Assembly (NCBI GenBank): GCA_963575745.1
Contig: CAUYUJ010012780.1
Location: 774,002 to 838,001, forward strand
Reading direction: 5' to 3'
Length of the DNA stretch: 64,000 nt
Origin: Prorocentrum cordatum
Lineage: Eukaryota; Sar; Dinophyceae; Prorocentrales; Prorocentraceae
Each line of letters begins with the position of its first letter. Position 1 is the stretch's first letter. The notes beneath the pieces were generated by a model. It was not told the origin of the DNA and searched no databases. It was given only the letters and a program-made list of their open reading frames with translations. The position numbers were made by a program, and so were the translations under genes. Positions 19,970-29,319 of the stretch are shown piece by piece.

Positions 19970-21385
19970 TCGCTCTCGTCCTCACCACTACATCCAATCC
20001 AGAAGAATACTGCTGTACTTTTTCGATTGGTGCGGAGATCGTTCAATTCATGCGGCTAGTGCGCCTCGGGCGAAAGGAAAGGCCGGCTACTGGACCCACT
20101 GGGGCCACAGAAACTGAAAAAGAACGGGTCCTTGGTTCGAAGACCGAGGTTGACATCAGCTCTAAGCGCCCAAGGGGCTCCTTGAATGAGCCCCGAGAAA
20201 AGCCCGACGGCACCCTGGCCCTCCTCCAATCCTCGACTGCCCTCCCCGCCTTCCCTCGCCTGCCCCCCCCCCCCCCTGCAACTTGCTGGGGCGTCTGCGA
20301 GCCCGCCTGACATGGGGCCCCGCGAAGGCTCGCCAACGTGACGTAGTTGTTTTGGCGCCGCGGGGGTGGGGTAGAACTAGGCCACCAACAAAAACGTGAC
20401 TCTATACCCCACCTACGAGTATGCCCAACCCGCGGAAGGATGATTGCGAAGGCAGCGCAGGCGCTGGAGGTCCGACATGCACTGCTCCGCCTGGGGCGCC
20501 CAGGAACTCCAAATGTTTCAGGACAGGCTGGGGAGAACACACAAGTGGTCCTCGTTCGTTTTGCGCGATGCACTTTGTCACGAGACGCGCGGGGGAACAT
20601 AAGTGCACGTCGCTCTGCAAAGGCACAGGGAACCGAAATACGACCTGCACAATCAAATCCACCCCGAACATGTACACGCCCAGGAGTGGGCGCGGTAATG
20701 CGTCAAGCCAAGGGCATCGGAGCCGCGCCGCGTGCGGCAGCGTCGAGGCGCGAGAGAGAGATGCAAGGCGCCTCAAATTGCTGACGCCAATCCAAACGTA
20801 GGTGCCGTTTGTCATGGCGTCCTCGCATATGGCATCAGAACACACAAGAGGAAGACGAGACGTGACAATCAGATAGACCGACAGGCAGCCAGGCACAGCA
20901 GCCTCGATGTCCACCACTCCTAAACACAAACACGGAATACACATTGCGCGCGTGGACACTGTCACTGGCAAGCTCCGCCGTACCACTCGCCGTGAAAGCT
21001 ATGCACGCAGGGAGCAAGGGCCTGCCGGCGTGACGGCAGATTCAGTCGGATATACCATCAGATGAGGAAGGCGAGAGGAACGGAGAATGAAACGGCTGAC
21101 GTGCCAGAACAGAAGCGCTGAAGGATCGGAAGGGTACCATACCCTATCCCTGCAAGCTGCGTGCGCCATGCGCCCGAGCATCTCAAGCTCCCCCTCTCGC
21201 GCCACCCTTGCCTATCCAATCTTCCACCTGATGTCCAGAGGGTCTCAGACCATTGGGCAAGGAACACTTCTAGCAATTCCCGATCACCCTCTCAAGTCGG
21301 GCCCCGGACATGTCGTGGGTGCGCTCTGGCTAGAAGTTCGACGCGCAGATCCAGCCCAACAAATGTCCAGCAACCTCGAGCCTCG
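19970..21385. other. Unclassified region
   Basis: No gene recognised. Minus ORFs at 20043-20600 and 20402-20986 and the plus ORF at 20347-20784 overlap each other and carry no family motifs. Only a C11-type run near 20264-20276 stands out. Confidence 0.4.
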
Positions 21386-21389
21386 ATCC

Positions 21390-21442
21390 CTCCTCCTCCT
21401 CCTCCTCCTCCTCCTCCTCCTCCTCCTCCTCCTCCTCCTCAT
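21390..21442. repeat. (CTC)n microsatellite
   Basis: About 50 bases of perfect CTC. Confidence 0.95.
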
Positions 21443-21659
21443 GATCATCGCCATCCCTTACCTCCCCTTCCTCCCTCCATACTTGCCCATTATGAATACT
21501 ACTGTCCCCGCTGCCCCGACTACGTCCTGGAAATGTCCCGCGCTGTCTGTTCACGTTGTTTTTTCTTTCTCACACCGTATTTCAAAGTTTGACGAGTTGT
21601 TCCCCGAACAGTGCTTGCACTTGGGAGTTCTCACTTTCTGTTCTTGATTCGTTGGCTGT

Positions 21660-22250
21660 CGACTTCAGGTTTTCGCCTGGTGCCTGCCCATGGGTGCCTC
21701 GTGGGCGCCCTCCGTTTGGGGGGGCTCTGCCGAGGTCTCGCCTGGTGCCCGCCCGTAGACGCCTCGTGGGTGCCGTTCGCTGGGGAGGCATGCCGAGGCT
21801 ACGCCGAGGCTTCGCCCGGTGCACGCCCGTGGGCGCGCCCCGCGCTGGGGGGACAGGCCACGGCTTCGCATGGTGCCCACCCGTGGGCCCCTCGTGGGCG
21901 CACCGCCCTGGCGGGGCGTGCCGAGGCTTCGCCCGGGTGTCCACCCGTGGGCGTTTCGCGGGCGCCCTGGGCCGGTGGGGCTGCGCGGGCCGAGCCTTCG
22001 CACGGTGCCCACCTGCGGGCGCCTCACGCTGGAAGGTACACCGGAACTTCGCCTGGTGCCCGCCCGTGGGCGCGCCCCGCGCTGGAGGGAAATGACGAAG
22101 TTTGCCTGGTGCCCGCCCGCCCGTGGGCGCGTTCGTGGGAGCCCCGGCAGTTTGCACTACGCCACATTGCACATCACACAGCCTGAACCACGTTGCACCA
22201 CGTAGCTTGCGCCACATAGCCTGCTCCACATAGCTTGCACCGCATACGTA
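21660..22250 (+). repeat. 60-bp GC-rich tandem repeat plus short TTGCACCACATAG units
   Basis: About eight units of 55-70 bp anchored on TTCGCCTGGTGCCCGCCC, GTGGGCGCCTCG and GCCGAGGCTTCGC, from 21665 to 22130. They are followed at 22150-22250 by 13-17 bp units such as TTGCACCACGTAGC. Two more units of the first repeat stand alone at 22770-22880. Confidence 0.8.
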
Positions 22251-23200
22251 TGTTTGTTGCTAAAGAACAGTAAACTCTATCACCCCTCCCCCCTGGACCT
22301 GCCCGACCGCCCTAGGACACTGCAGATCGTATACGGTGTTGCTTCTTCGTCTTCTTCCAAAACGCACACCATCCCAGTCAAACCTGTATCGACCCCCGAT
22401 CCCTGCGCGCGCAGTCGTGTATCTCAATGTGTTTCACTCGCCCGTTGCAAAAACAACTGCCCGAAGCCCACAAACGCGCGAATTCATACCAACACACAAC
22501 ACACACACACACACATCAGTTGCGCAAGCATCTCGGCATAGCAGAATCAAGCCTAACAGGCTTCCACTCTGTCAGTGTAATGCTCAGAATATGAATCAGG
22601 GAAACAACAAACATAACAGCACCGCACCACTACCATGATACCATGTCCGTGCATCATGACACAACTTGGTAGTTCACGCGCCCATCGTGATCACGTGGGG
22701 AACAACAGCTTAGCTCAAACTGGGACGTCTCCTAAACGGTGCTTACACGTGAGGTTTGACGTGTTCGCCGGGGTTTCGCCACGTTGGCGCCCTTGCCCGC
22801 TCGTGGGCGCCCCGTGCGCTGGGTGGGGATCCCGAAGGCTCTTCACATTAGCGCCCGTGCCCGCTCGAGTGCGCCTCGTGGTCCCTCCACCTCCATCCAC
22901 CTCCTCCTCCTCCTCCCTCAGCATTCCCCCCTGTCGTGTGGGTCGGCGCTACAGCGTACGTGCGCATCTCACAGTGCACAGCAGAATGGTCGATTGAATC
23001 AGTCCATTTGGTTTTCGGAAGGCGAATTCAGCTGGAGCCTCCTGGACGCAGATGGGAGGAGATAGGATGATGCGGGAGGACTCGAGAGGATTCGTAGATT
23101 CTAACGGCGCTCCTTTTTCCATACGGATTCCTTCCCAATTCCTATTAATGAAAAAAATGGTTTCCGTGGAATCCTCAGGCACTCAATTTTGCAACAAGGA
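22250..23200. other. Unclassified region with two stray units of the 60-bp repeat
   Basis: Apart from a CACACA run near 22498-22514, the stray units at 22770-22880 (TTGCCCGCTCGTGGGCGCC) and a TCC run near 22895-22915, nothing is recognisable. 22980-23220 is unusually AT-rich for the window. Confidence 0.4.
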
Positions 23201-23221
23201 TTTCTTCTAAATTTCTATATG

Positions 23222-23505
23222 CCACGTGGTGCTATGTTGCACACGGTTGCTGTGGTACACACAAGCGCCGTGGTGTACACAGGCGCTGTAGTGCAAGCAA
23301 GCATTGTGGTGTACACTGGTGCTGTGTGGCACACGGCTGGTGCAGTGTACGCAGGCGCTGTGGTGTACACAAGCGCGGTGGTGCCCGCAAACAATGTGGC
23401 ACACACTGGAGCTGTGTTGCACGCGGTTGCTGTGGTATACATTGGCGGCGTGGTGCACACAGGCACTGTGGTGCACGCAGTCACTGTGGTGTAGACAAGC
23501 GCTGT
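23222..23505 (+). repeat. 18-bp minisatellite, about 15 units
   Basis: GCTGTGGTGTACACAAGC-type units. The plus frame translates as six-residue repeats (AVVYTG, AVVHTS) and the minus frames are also open, a consequence of a period divisible by 3. No gene is inferred. Confidence 0.85.
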
Positions 23506-23509
23506 GATG

Positions 23510-23716
23510 CAGATCGCCACCTACATGCTGCTGCTACCTGGCCTCGTTCATTCCTATGCATTCCCAGACGCCGCCAACGCGAAATGTGACGTCATCGCAC
23601 CCCCCCAGATGACGGCTGTCATCGGCCCAGAATGACAAAACATGTTTCAGCCGCGACCGCGCGCACGACGACGATGAGCGACGAGCGACGAGCGACGAGC
23701 GACGACGACAACGACA

Positions 23717-23760
<44 letters not shown>

Positions 23761-24080
23761 TGCAGACCAGACCCCTATGCGGATTCCTATGCGGGTGCCT
23801 AAGCGGGTCCCGATGCGCACGGCGGCAGTGCCCAGGGCGCACTGGGGGGGGGGCGTTACATGGTAGAGGGGAGGCGGGGGCCATGACGCCCGGTCTGCCC
23901 CGTTTTTTCGATCCTAAGGGTTCGTAAGGGGCCCGGACCCGTGTCGCGTCGGGCATCTGGCGCATCTCCCCGCATTGCATTTTGGGGTTCAAGAGGGAGA
24001 ATGAGAACACGGTCCACGTCGGGTCCGACCCCGACTCCCGACTCCCGGGCGCCCGACTACGGTTGGGCAAGCGTCATGTT
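23510..24080. other. Spacer with (ACG)n microsatellite
   Basis: GAC/ACG units at about 23683-23762, a G9 run near 23846; otherwise unclassified. The long plus ORF that begins at 23982 is not considered to start here. Confidence 0.5.
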
Positions 24081-24872
24081 CTCTTAACATTGCAATTGAT
24101 GCACATGCATGATAAGGTGGAGGGGAGGGGGCAACACCAGAACCTTCACCCAACCCACACCCCTACGACTGACAGTGGGAAATCTACTAGACAGGCAGGG
24201 GAGGGATATTTTGGGCAGAATTCAATCATGGTTGTGTTTGTGCTTGTGATGTTGCCTTTACACACACGGGTACATAGACATGACCGGGTGCAGATTTCAA
24301 CCTTACTCTGGATATGCATTGTCTTATGCTTGGTTCCTGGGGTAGGGGCTACAAGTAGCTCGATGGGCGAGCCACTTCAATACTTGCAGGGTCTCAATGG
24401 TTATTATTTGGATCACATGTGTCATCAATTGGTTTACGACCGGATGCAGCTTCCAACCGTACTCTGGATATGCATTGTCTTATGCTTGGTTCCTGGGGTA
24501 GGGGCTACAAGTAGCTCGATGGGCGAGCCACTTCAATACTTGCAGGGTCTTTCAATACTTTGCCCTTGGTTTCACTACTACCGATTCTGGGTGATTACAA
24601 TTCTTCTGGTGGTGTGTGTGCGGGTGGCCCTTGGGAGTGGAAGGGCCCGACCTGCGCCACACGGCCCTTGGGACACGAGCTTCCAAACCCGGGCCCTCCG
24701 AACCCCGAAGGGGTTCCGGAGGGAGGCGAGGAAGACTCGGAAGGCTCGGAAGAGGGGGGCTCGCAAGCGGCAGCCGTACGACGATGCACGAGCGGCCCGA
24801 CGAGCAATCCAACGACTACGAGCAGTCCCACGAGCAATCCTACGAGCAGTCCTGCGGCTGTGGAGTGCGACC

Positions 24873-25284
24873 CAGCACAGCACAAGCAGTCCCACGACGA
24901 CACAGCACAGCACAAGCAGTCCCACGACGACGCAGCACAGCACAAGCAGTCCCACTACGACGCAGCACAGCACAAGCAGTCCCACGACAACGCAGCACAG
25001 CACAAGCAGTCCCACGACAACGCAGCACAGCACAAGCAGTCCCACGACAACACAGCACAGCACAAGCAGTCCCACGACGACACAGCACAGCACAAGCAGT
25101 CCCACGACGACACAGCACGACACTGCACAGCACAAGCAGACCCACGACGACACAGCACAAAACAAGCAGTCCCACGACGACGCAGTGCAGCACAAGCAGT
25201 CCCACGACGACTCAGCACAGCACAAGCAGACCCGCGACGACGCAGCACAGCAGAAGCAGTCCCACGACGACACAGCACAGCCAC
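24873..25284 (+). repeat. 30-bp tandem array 1 inside LINE1 ORF1
   Basis: About 13-14 units of CACAAGCAGTCCCACGACGA plus CACAGCACAG; one shortened or irregular unit near 25112-25130 changes the frame. Confidence 0.95.
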
Positions 25285-25478
25285 TCATCATGGATGCTGC
25301 CGACGGTTCGGGAGGGATTCAGACGGACACCCAGCCGTTGCAAGTGGATGAGGATGGTGGTGCGGCCCACGATATATGGGAAGTAATACATATACTTGTT
25401 GGTTTTATTGCCAAGGCCATCGCTGATCTATCGATGATGCATGCTTCAGTTCTTGGTAATCATATCCGTATATTGACA

Positions 25479-25650
25479 ATGGTTTATAACCGTATTCAAT
25501 GGTTATTATTTGGATCGCATGTGTCAACAATTGGATTCTGTTGTACTTCAGTTCTTCTTTGGGCTGGTGTCTTCTATTCTCCAGGTGCACAGTCTACATA
25601 TATGTGGGATTACATTACATATTTACGTAATTGCATGTGTTGCGTGCACA
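25479..25650 (+). repeat. LINE1 3' tail, first copy
   Basis: About 171 bp of AT-rich sequence from ACAATGGTTTATAACCG to TTGCATGTGTTGCG. It differs at only a few positions from 33029-33199, where it is the last part of the full-length copy. Confidence 0.85.
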
Positions 25651-25890
25651 GCACAAGCAGTCCCACGACGACGCAGCACAGCACAAGCAGTCCCACTACG
25701 ACGCAGCACAGCACAAGCAGTCCCACGACAACGCAGCACAAGCAGACCCACGACGACACAGCACAACACAAGCAGTCCCACGACGACGCAGTGCAGCACA
25801 AGCAGTCCCACGACGACGCAGCACAGCACAAGCATACCCACGACGACGCAGCACAGCACAAGCAGTCCCACGACGACACAGCACAGCCAC
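25651..25890 (+). repeat. 30-bp tandem array 2 inside LINE1
   Basis: Eight units of the same 30-bp repeat as 24873-25284, starting immediately after the first tail copy. Confidence 0.9.
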
Positions 25891-26398
25891 TCATCATAGA
25901 TGCTGCCGACGGTTCGGGAGGGATTCAGACGGACACCCAGCCGTTGCAAGTGGATGAGGATGGTGGTGCGGCCCACGATATATGGGAAGTAATACATATA
26001 TTTGTTGGTTTTATTGCCAAGGCCATCGCTGATCTATCGATGATGCATGCTTCAGTTCTTGATAATCATATCCGTATATTTCCCGATTGTGACGGAACAA
26101 TTATGCCAGATCTTGCCGCGGAGGCCGGCGCCAGCGGGCTATCGTACTCTCTGTGTGATGGACGACTCGACTTTCGTGCCGGGACAAGGCGCGACGCGGG
26201 TCAAGGGGGCAGCCGAACCACCGCACGTCAGCGGAGAGAGAAGCAGATTGCATCCATCGTCTCCGCAATCCTGGCCAGTGACAAACCACCAACAAAAAAG
26301 AAGAAAAAGACAAAAGCCCGAGGTTCACCGCCACGGACAGCCGCACCGGGACCAGCACCGGCGCAAGCACCAGCACCAGCACCGACCACAAACACTAG

Positions 26399-27351
26399 CC
26401 CCTACTGACCATTCTGCAACAAGCGGTGGCACACGCACCCAATAACACCAGCGACGAAGCAATCCTGGACCGACTAGAGGAGCTCCTCGCCGCTCGGAGG
26501 ACCCAACCACCCACGACCACACCGCCGCGTAGAGGGCGATGGAGAAAAGATGCGGCCAACCAGAGCACAGCCACAGGTCAACACTCACCAGACACTGGTT
26601 CCAACCAGCCAGCTCCGACCCGGAGGTGGAAAGTGGATGAACGACGTTTCCCTGGCAAGCAGTTCTCGGGGGCCACGCAGGTCCTAAACGCTCTCCGAGA
26701 AGGCCGGGCACCCGACGGGGACGTTGTAGTGCTGAGCGCGGTCCAGAAGCAGGAGGCGGTAGAACTGGCCCAAGTACACGGGGTACAGAAGAACATGACC
26801 GTAATTGTGTCTGACACACCTGACAACGACCAAACGACGGCAGCTAACGGCGACGACACATCCCAGTGGGTAGCGGTCGTCAAAGGAGGCCGGCCGAGCA
26901 TGAAGAAACTGGAGTGCACCAACCTTCAAGGGGCCAAGGCTGACGCACCGAAACACGAAGTGGAAGGCCCTGAGCCGCCTGCTGTACGTGCCACGACCAC
27001 GGTACGTGTGACAATGGTCAAGGAATTCATGACAGACGCGCAATGGAAGACGGCCCGCCAGCGGCCCGGCGCCGTGGCGACGGGAGATCTCGATAAGGAC
27101 GCCATCCTGGCGGCGGAAGCCTTTTCTGAGGTCCTCGAAGCAGGAAAACTGGTAGCCCTGATTGGGTACCTCACGGTCGCCGCGGCTGGGCTGGCCCCAG
27201 TGCTCGCCGCTTCATCCAGATTCAACGCTTCGTGCGCGGCGCGGGAGGCCAGACAATACAACCAACGTCGACTCGAAGATGGCGGTGGGGTGCCGACCCG
27301 CCCGCCCCACCCGCAGCACCCGATGGCGTGGCAGTGCCTGGGGTGCACAAC
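26399..27351 (+). CDS. LINE1 gag-like ORF
   Basis: The frame opens after a stop at 26396 and overlaps the end of ORF1 by about ten bases. There is no ATG near its start (the first codon of the usual call is GTG at 26426), so it may be reached by a shift from ORF1, by reinitiation or only as a mutated remnant. It begins with a helical DRLEELLAARR segment and a basic PPRRGRWRK stretch, then a middle part (RRWKVDERRFPGKQF, VLNALREGRAP, VQKQEAVELA) and VVKGGRPSMKKLEC. No CCHC knuckle is visible. Its location between ORF1 and the protease region suggests an RNA-binding or structural part of the retrotransposon protein; that is inference. The open frame continues to 27481 but reads as off-frame sequence after about 27290. 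Confidence 0.5.
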
Positions 27352-28605
27352 ATGGACGTGGACTTGGACGCCGAATACATTACCGACAAACAGAAACGAC
27401 AAGAACGGTACGACCAGGAGGACATGGACCTCGACGGCCTCGCGGAGGAGACCCGGACCACTGAGAGGGCCAAGAGGATAGCCGCACGGGAGGCGGAAGA
27501 CGCTAAAGTCCGTGACAGGATCAAGAAAGCCCGGGGTGAAGCAGCGGCTGCGCCGGCAGAGCTACCAGGGACTGCAGGCCCAGCGGCCGCGCCAGCAGCA
27601 AAAGCAGCGGCTAAGCCCGCCGCGAAGCCGCCGCCCAAGCGGAAGAACCCGTTCGAAGCCATCGACCCCGGTTCCAACGGAGGCGACTGTGGATACCGGG
27701 CCCTGGCTGCGGGTTGGGCTCTGCTCGGGGGAGTCGCCAAGGCCACGCGGGAGAACACGCTGAACCCTGCCAAGCTCGAGAGAATGGCGAAGACCCTACG
27801 AGCGCAACTTGCACTACGTATCAGCAACAACCATGAGTTCTTCCAACACTACTGGGCCCACGTACCCCTGGGGGAGGGGAAGGAAGACGGGGCTATTCCG
27901 ACCACCTGGGAGGAGTACGTCGCAGTGTGTGAAAGACCGAAGCGGTGGATCGACGGGCTGTCCTACCAGGCGGCATGTGACCATTTCAACCGACACATCT
28001 ACACATACACAGGGGTGGATGCTCAGCTCAACGACGTCAATTGGGTAGACAAGGTAACTTGGATCCCACAGTCTCCGGACGCACAGCGAGCAGCACTACT
28101 GCAGCCTCCCCTCCACGTGGGCCTGTGGAAAGACCACTGTTACATTTTACTGCCAGACGACGGCACCAGGCACAAGAAGGAGACCAAACGACCGAGCAAG
28201 GCACAGCTCGAGGAACGCATCCGCAAGATATGCCGACACGGCGGCTCTACACGGAAAGCTGACAGAGATTCCGACTCCGAGGAGACTCCTGGATGGCGAC
28301 ACTGGCCCGGACACGGTCTTCGAGGAAGCGGAAGCAACCCGACACGCCGGACTCGTGGCTCGGCGACCTGGGGCCTACAGCGACTCCACGTACGACACGA
28401 CGATCCACTCCTAACACGCCGCGCACTACGCGGAGCGCAGCAGCGACTACGCCCAAAGCTACTCCGACCCGACGCTCGACGCCGAAGGGGGCCGCGAGTG
28501 GCAGCAAGGCGACACCGAAGGCCCGGGCCAGCGGCAACAACAGCACCACCACACCACCACCTCCCAAGAAAGCAATCACATGCACCGACGCAGCTACACG
28601 CCTAA
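27352..28605 (+). CDS. LINE1 ORF with OTU-like cysteine protease domain
   Basis: First ATG in frame at 27352 (MDVDLDAEYI; the open frame extends to 27232 upstream). Residues 1-60 form a charged coiled-coil (KQKRQERYDQEDMDL, RIAAREAEDAKVRDRI), followed by an Ala/Pro/Lys linker. The OTU-like domain spans about 27646-28170: GGDCGYRAL with the Asp and nucleophile Cys (codon at 27688), a W..YV..C block, W.DGLSYQAACDHFNRHIY, and LWKDHCYILLPDDG with the candidate catalytic His. OTU-family enzymes cleave ubiquitin linkages or act as polyprotein proteases; cysteine proteases are known in some retrotransposon proteins. From about 28290 the natural reading appears to move to the next ORF, so the last 100 codons here are probably off-frame. 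Identity rests on motif order. Confidence 0.65.
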   Translation: MDVDLDAEYITDKQKRQERYDQEDMDLDGLAEETRTTERAKRIAAREAEDAKVRDRIKKARGEAAAAPAELPGTAGPAAAPAAKAAAKPAAKPPPKRKNPFEAIDPGSNGGDCGYRALAAGWALLGGVAKATRENTLNPAKLERMAKTLRAQLALRISNNHEFFQHYWAHVPLGEGKEDGAIPTTWEEYVAVCERPKRWIDGLSYQAACDHFNRHIYTYTGVDAQLNDVNWVDKVTWIPQSPDAQRAALLQPPLHVGLWKDHCYILLPDDGTRHKKETKRPSKAQLEERIRKICRHGGSTRKADRDSDSEETPGWRHWPGHGLRGSGSNPTRRTRGSATWGLQRLHVRHDDPLLTRRALRGAQQRLRPKLLRPDARRRRGPRVAARRHRRPGPAATTAPPHHHLPRKQSHAPTQLHA

Positions 28606-29180
28606 CGTGGACGTGCGGTTTGTGTGGCGACACGATCACGGCACCTGTCAACACCGTGCCCCACGCCGTGGAATGGAATTGGAAAGGCAAGGGAAAGAAA
28701 CATATCAGGAAGACACGGAAAGTCCACCCGAACTACCACATCACCCACGAGCGGGCGAAGCACCTACGGAAATGGCACCCTGGGGAAAACTGGCAGGACG
28801 CTGGTAACTACCGACCTTCAGCGGAAGTGCCGCTTCTGTCCCACGACGTGCCCGACAAGGTCGCATGGACGTGCCCAGTGTGCGACATCCGCCAGCCTTT
28901 CTCGAAAAACACAATTACGTACAAGAAGATCCGGCGGGAGCACCGGCTGAAGGAGCACCCCGAGTACGACGACCAACAATGGCGGTGCCTAGTGCTAAGG
29001 GCTACTCTGCTGAAGAAGTCGCCCGACGGCATGCTGGATACACGAGGTCAGCGGGACAAGAGAGCCAAAAGCCAAGTAGTCCTGCCTCCACTGCCTGTCC
29101 ACCAGATCCGGCCCCGAGCAGAGCGGCTGCGCCGAAAGCGGGAGGCACGGGACAGGAAGAAAGCAGCAGGGCGCTGCTGA
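28293..29180 (+). CDS. LINE1 basic protein with two zinc-finger-like motifs
   Basis: ATG at 28293 overlaps the OTU ORF. Residues 1-95 are Thr/Pro/Arg-rich and disordered. Two finger-like blocks follow: WTCGLCGDTI with downstream His at HPNYHITHERAKHLRKWH (about 28602-28760), and WTCPVCDIRQPF with EHRLKEHPEY (about 28863-28960). Each starts W-T-C-x2-C and ends in His pairs, as in nucleic-acid-binding fingers at the N-terminus of some LINE proteins. The C-terminus is strongly basic (RPRAERLRRKREARDRKK). It probably binds target DNA or element RNA. It ends 140 bp before the endonuclease ORF in a CT-rich spacer. Confidence 0.6.
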   Translation: MATLARTRSSRKRKQPDTPDSWLGDLGPTATPRTTRRSTPNTPRTTRSAAATTPKATPTRRSTPKGAASGSKATPKARASGNNSTTTPPPPKKAITCTDAATRLTWTCGLCGDTITAPVNTVPHAVEWNWKGKGKKHIRKTRKVHPNYHITHERAKHLRKWHPGENWQDAGNYRPSAEVPLLSHDVPDKVAWTCPVCDIRQPFSKNTITYKKIRREHRLKEHPEYDDQQWRCLVLRATLLKKSPDGMLDTRGQRDKRAKSQVVLPPLPVHQIRPRAERLRRKREARDRKKAAGRC

Positions 29181-29319
29181 GGCGGAGCCAACCGCCACGA
29201 CGACCAATCCCACGTCCGTCCTCCCTCCCCCTCCCCCTCCTCCCTCCTTTCCCCTCTCTGCGGGATGTACCACGCCAGCCGGACTACAGAGGGCAGGCGC
29301 GACCAATACGCCAATTAAG

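Larger units (their letters stand above)
24560..26408 (+). pseudogene. LINE1 ORF1, repeat-rich low-complexity protein
   Basis: The likely natural reading begins in one frame (24560 to about 25130): ILGDYNSSGG, LGHELPNPGPPNPEG, an acidic EGGEEDSEGSEEGG stretch, then ten-residue repeats AQHKQSHDDT. After an indel in the array the same peptide repeat continues in the frame that stops at 26408, followed by PLIMDAADGSGG and AHDIWEVIHI. That last segment occurs twice (25287-25478 and 25885-26078) with the 171-bp tail and a second repeat array between. The end is basic (PPTKKKKKTKARG) and Pro/Ala-rich, consistent with nucleic-acid binding in ORF1-type proteins. No ATG start in the first frame is certain. 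Frame change and internal duplication suggest it is not functional as it stands. Confidence 0.55.

Noticed and set aside
19425-19997. N-terminal extension of the retrogene ORF to 759 codons
   Set aside because: It reads through the SL and an ATC microsatellite; mature mRNA would start at the SL, so the first ATG after it was chosen.
23222-23505. Possible CRISPR-like or short-spacer array
   Set aside because: The repeats are contiguous 18-bp units with no unique spacers; the genome is eukaryotic.
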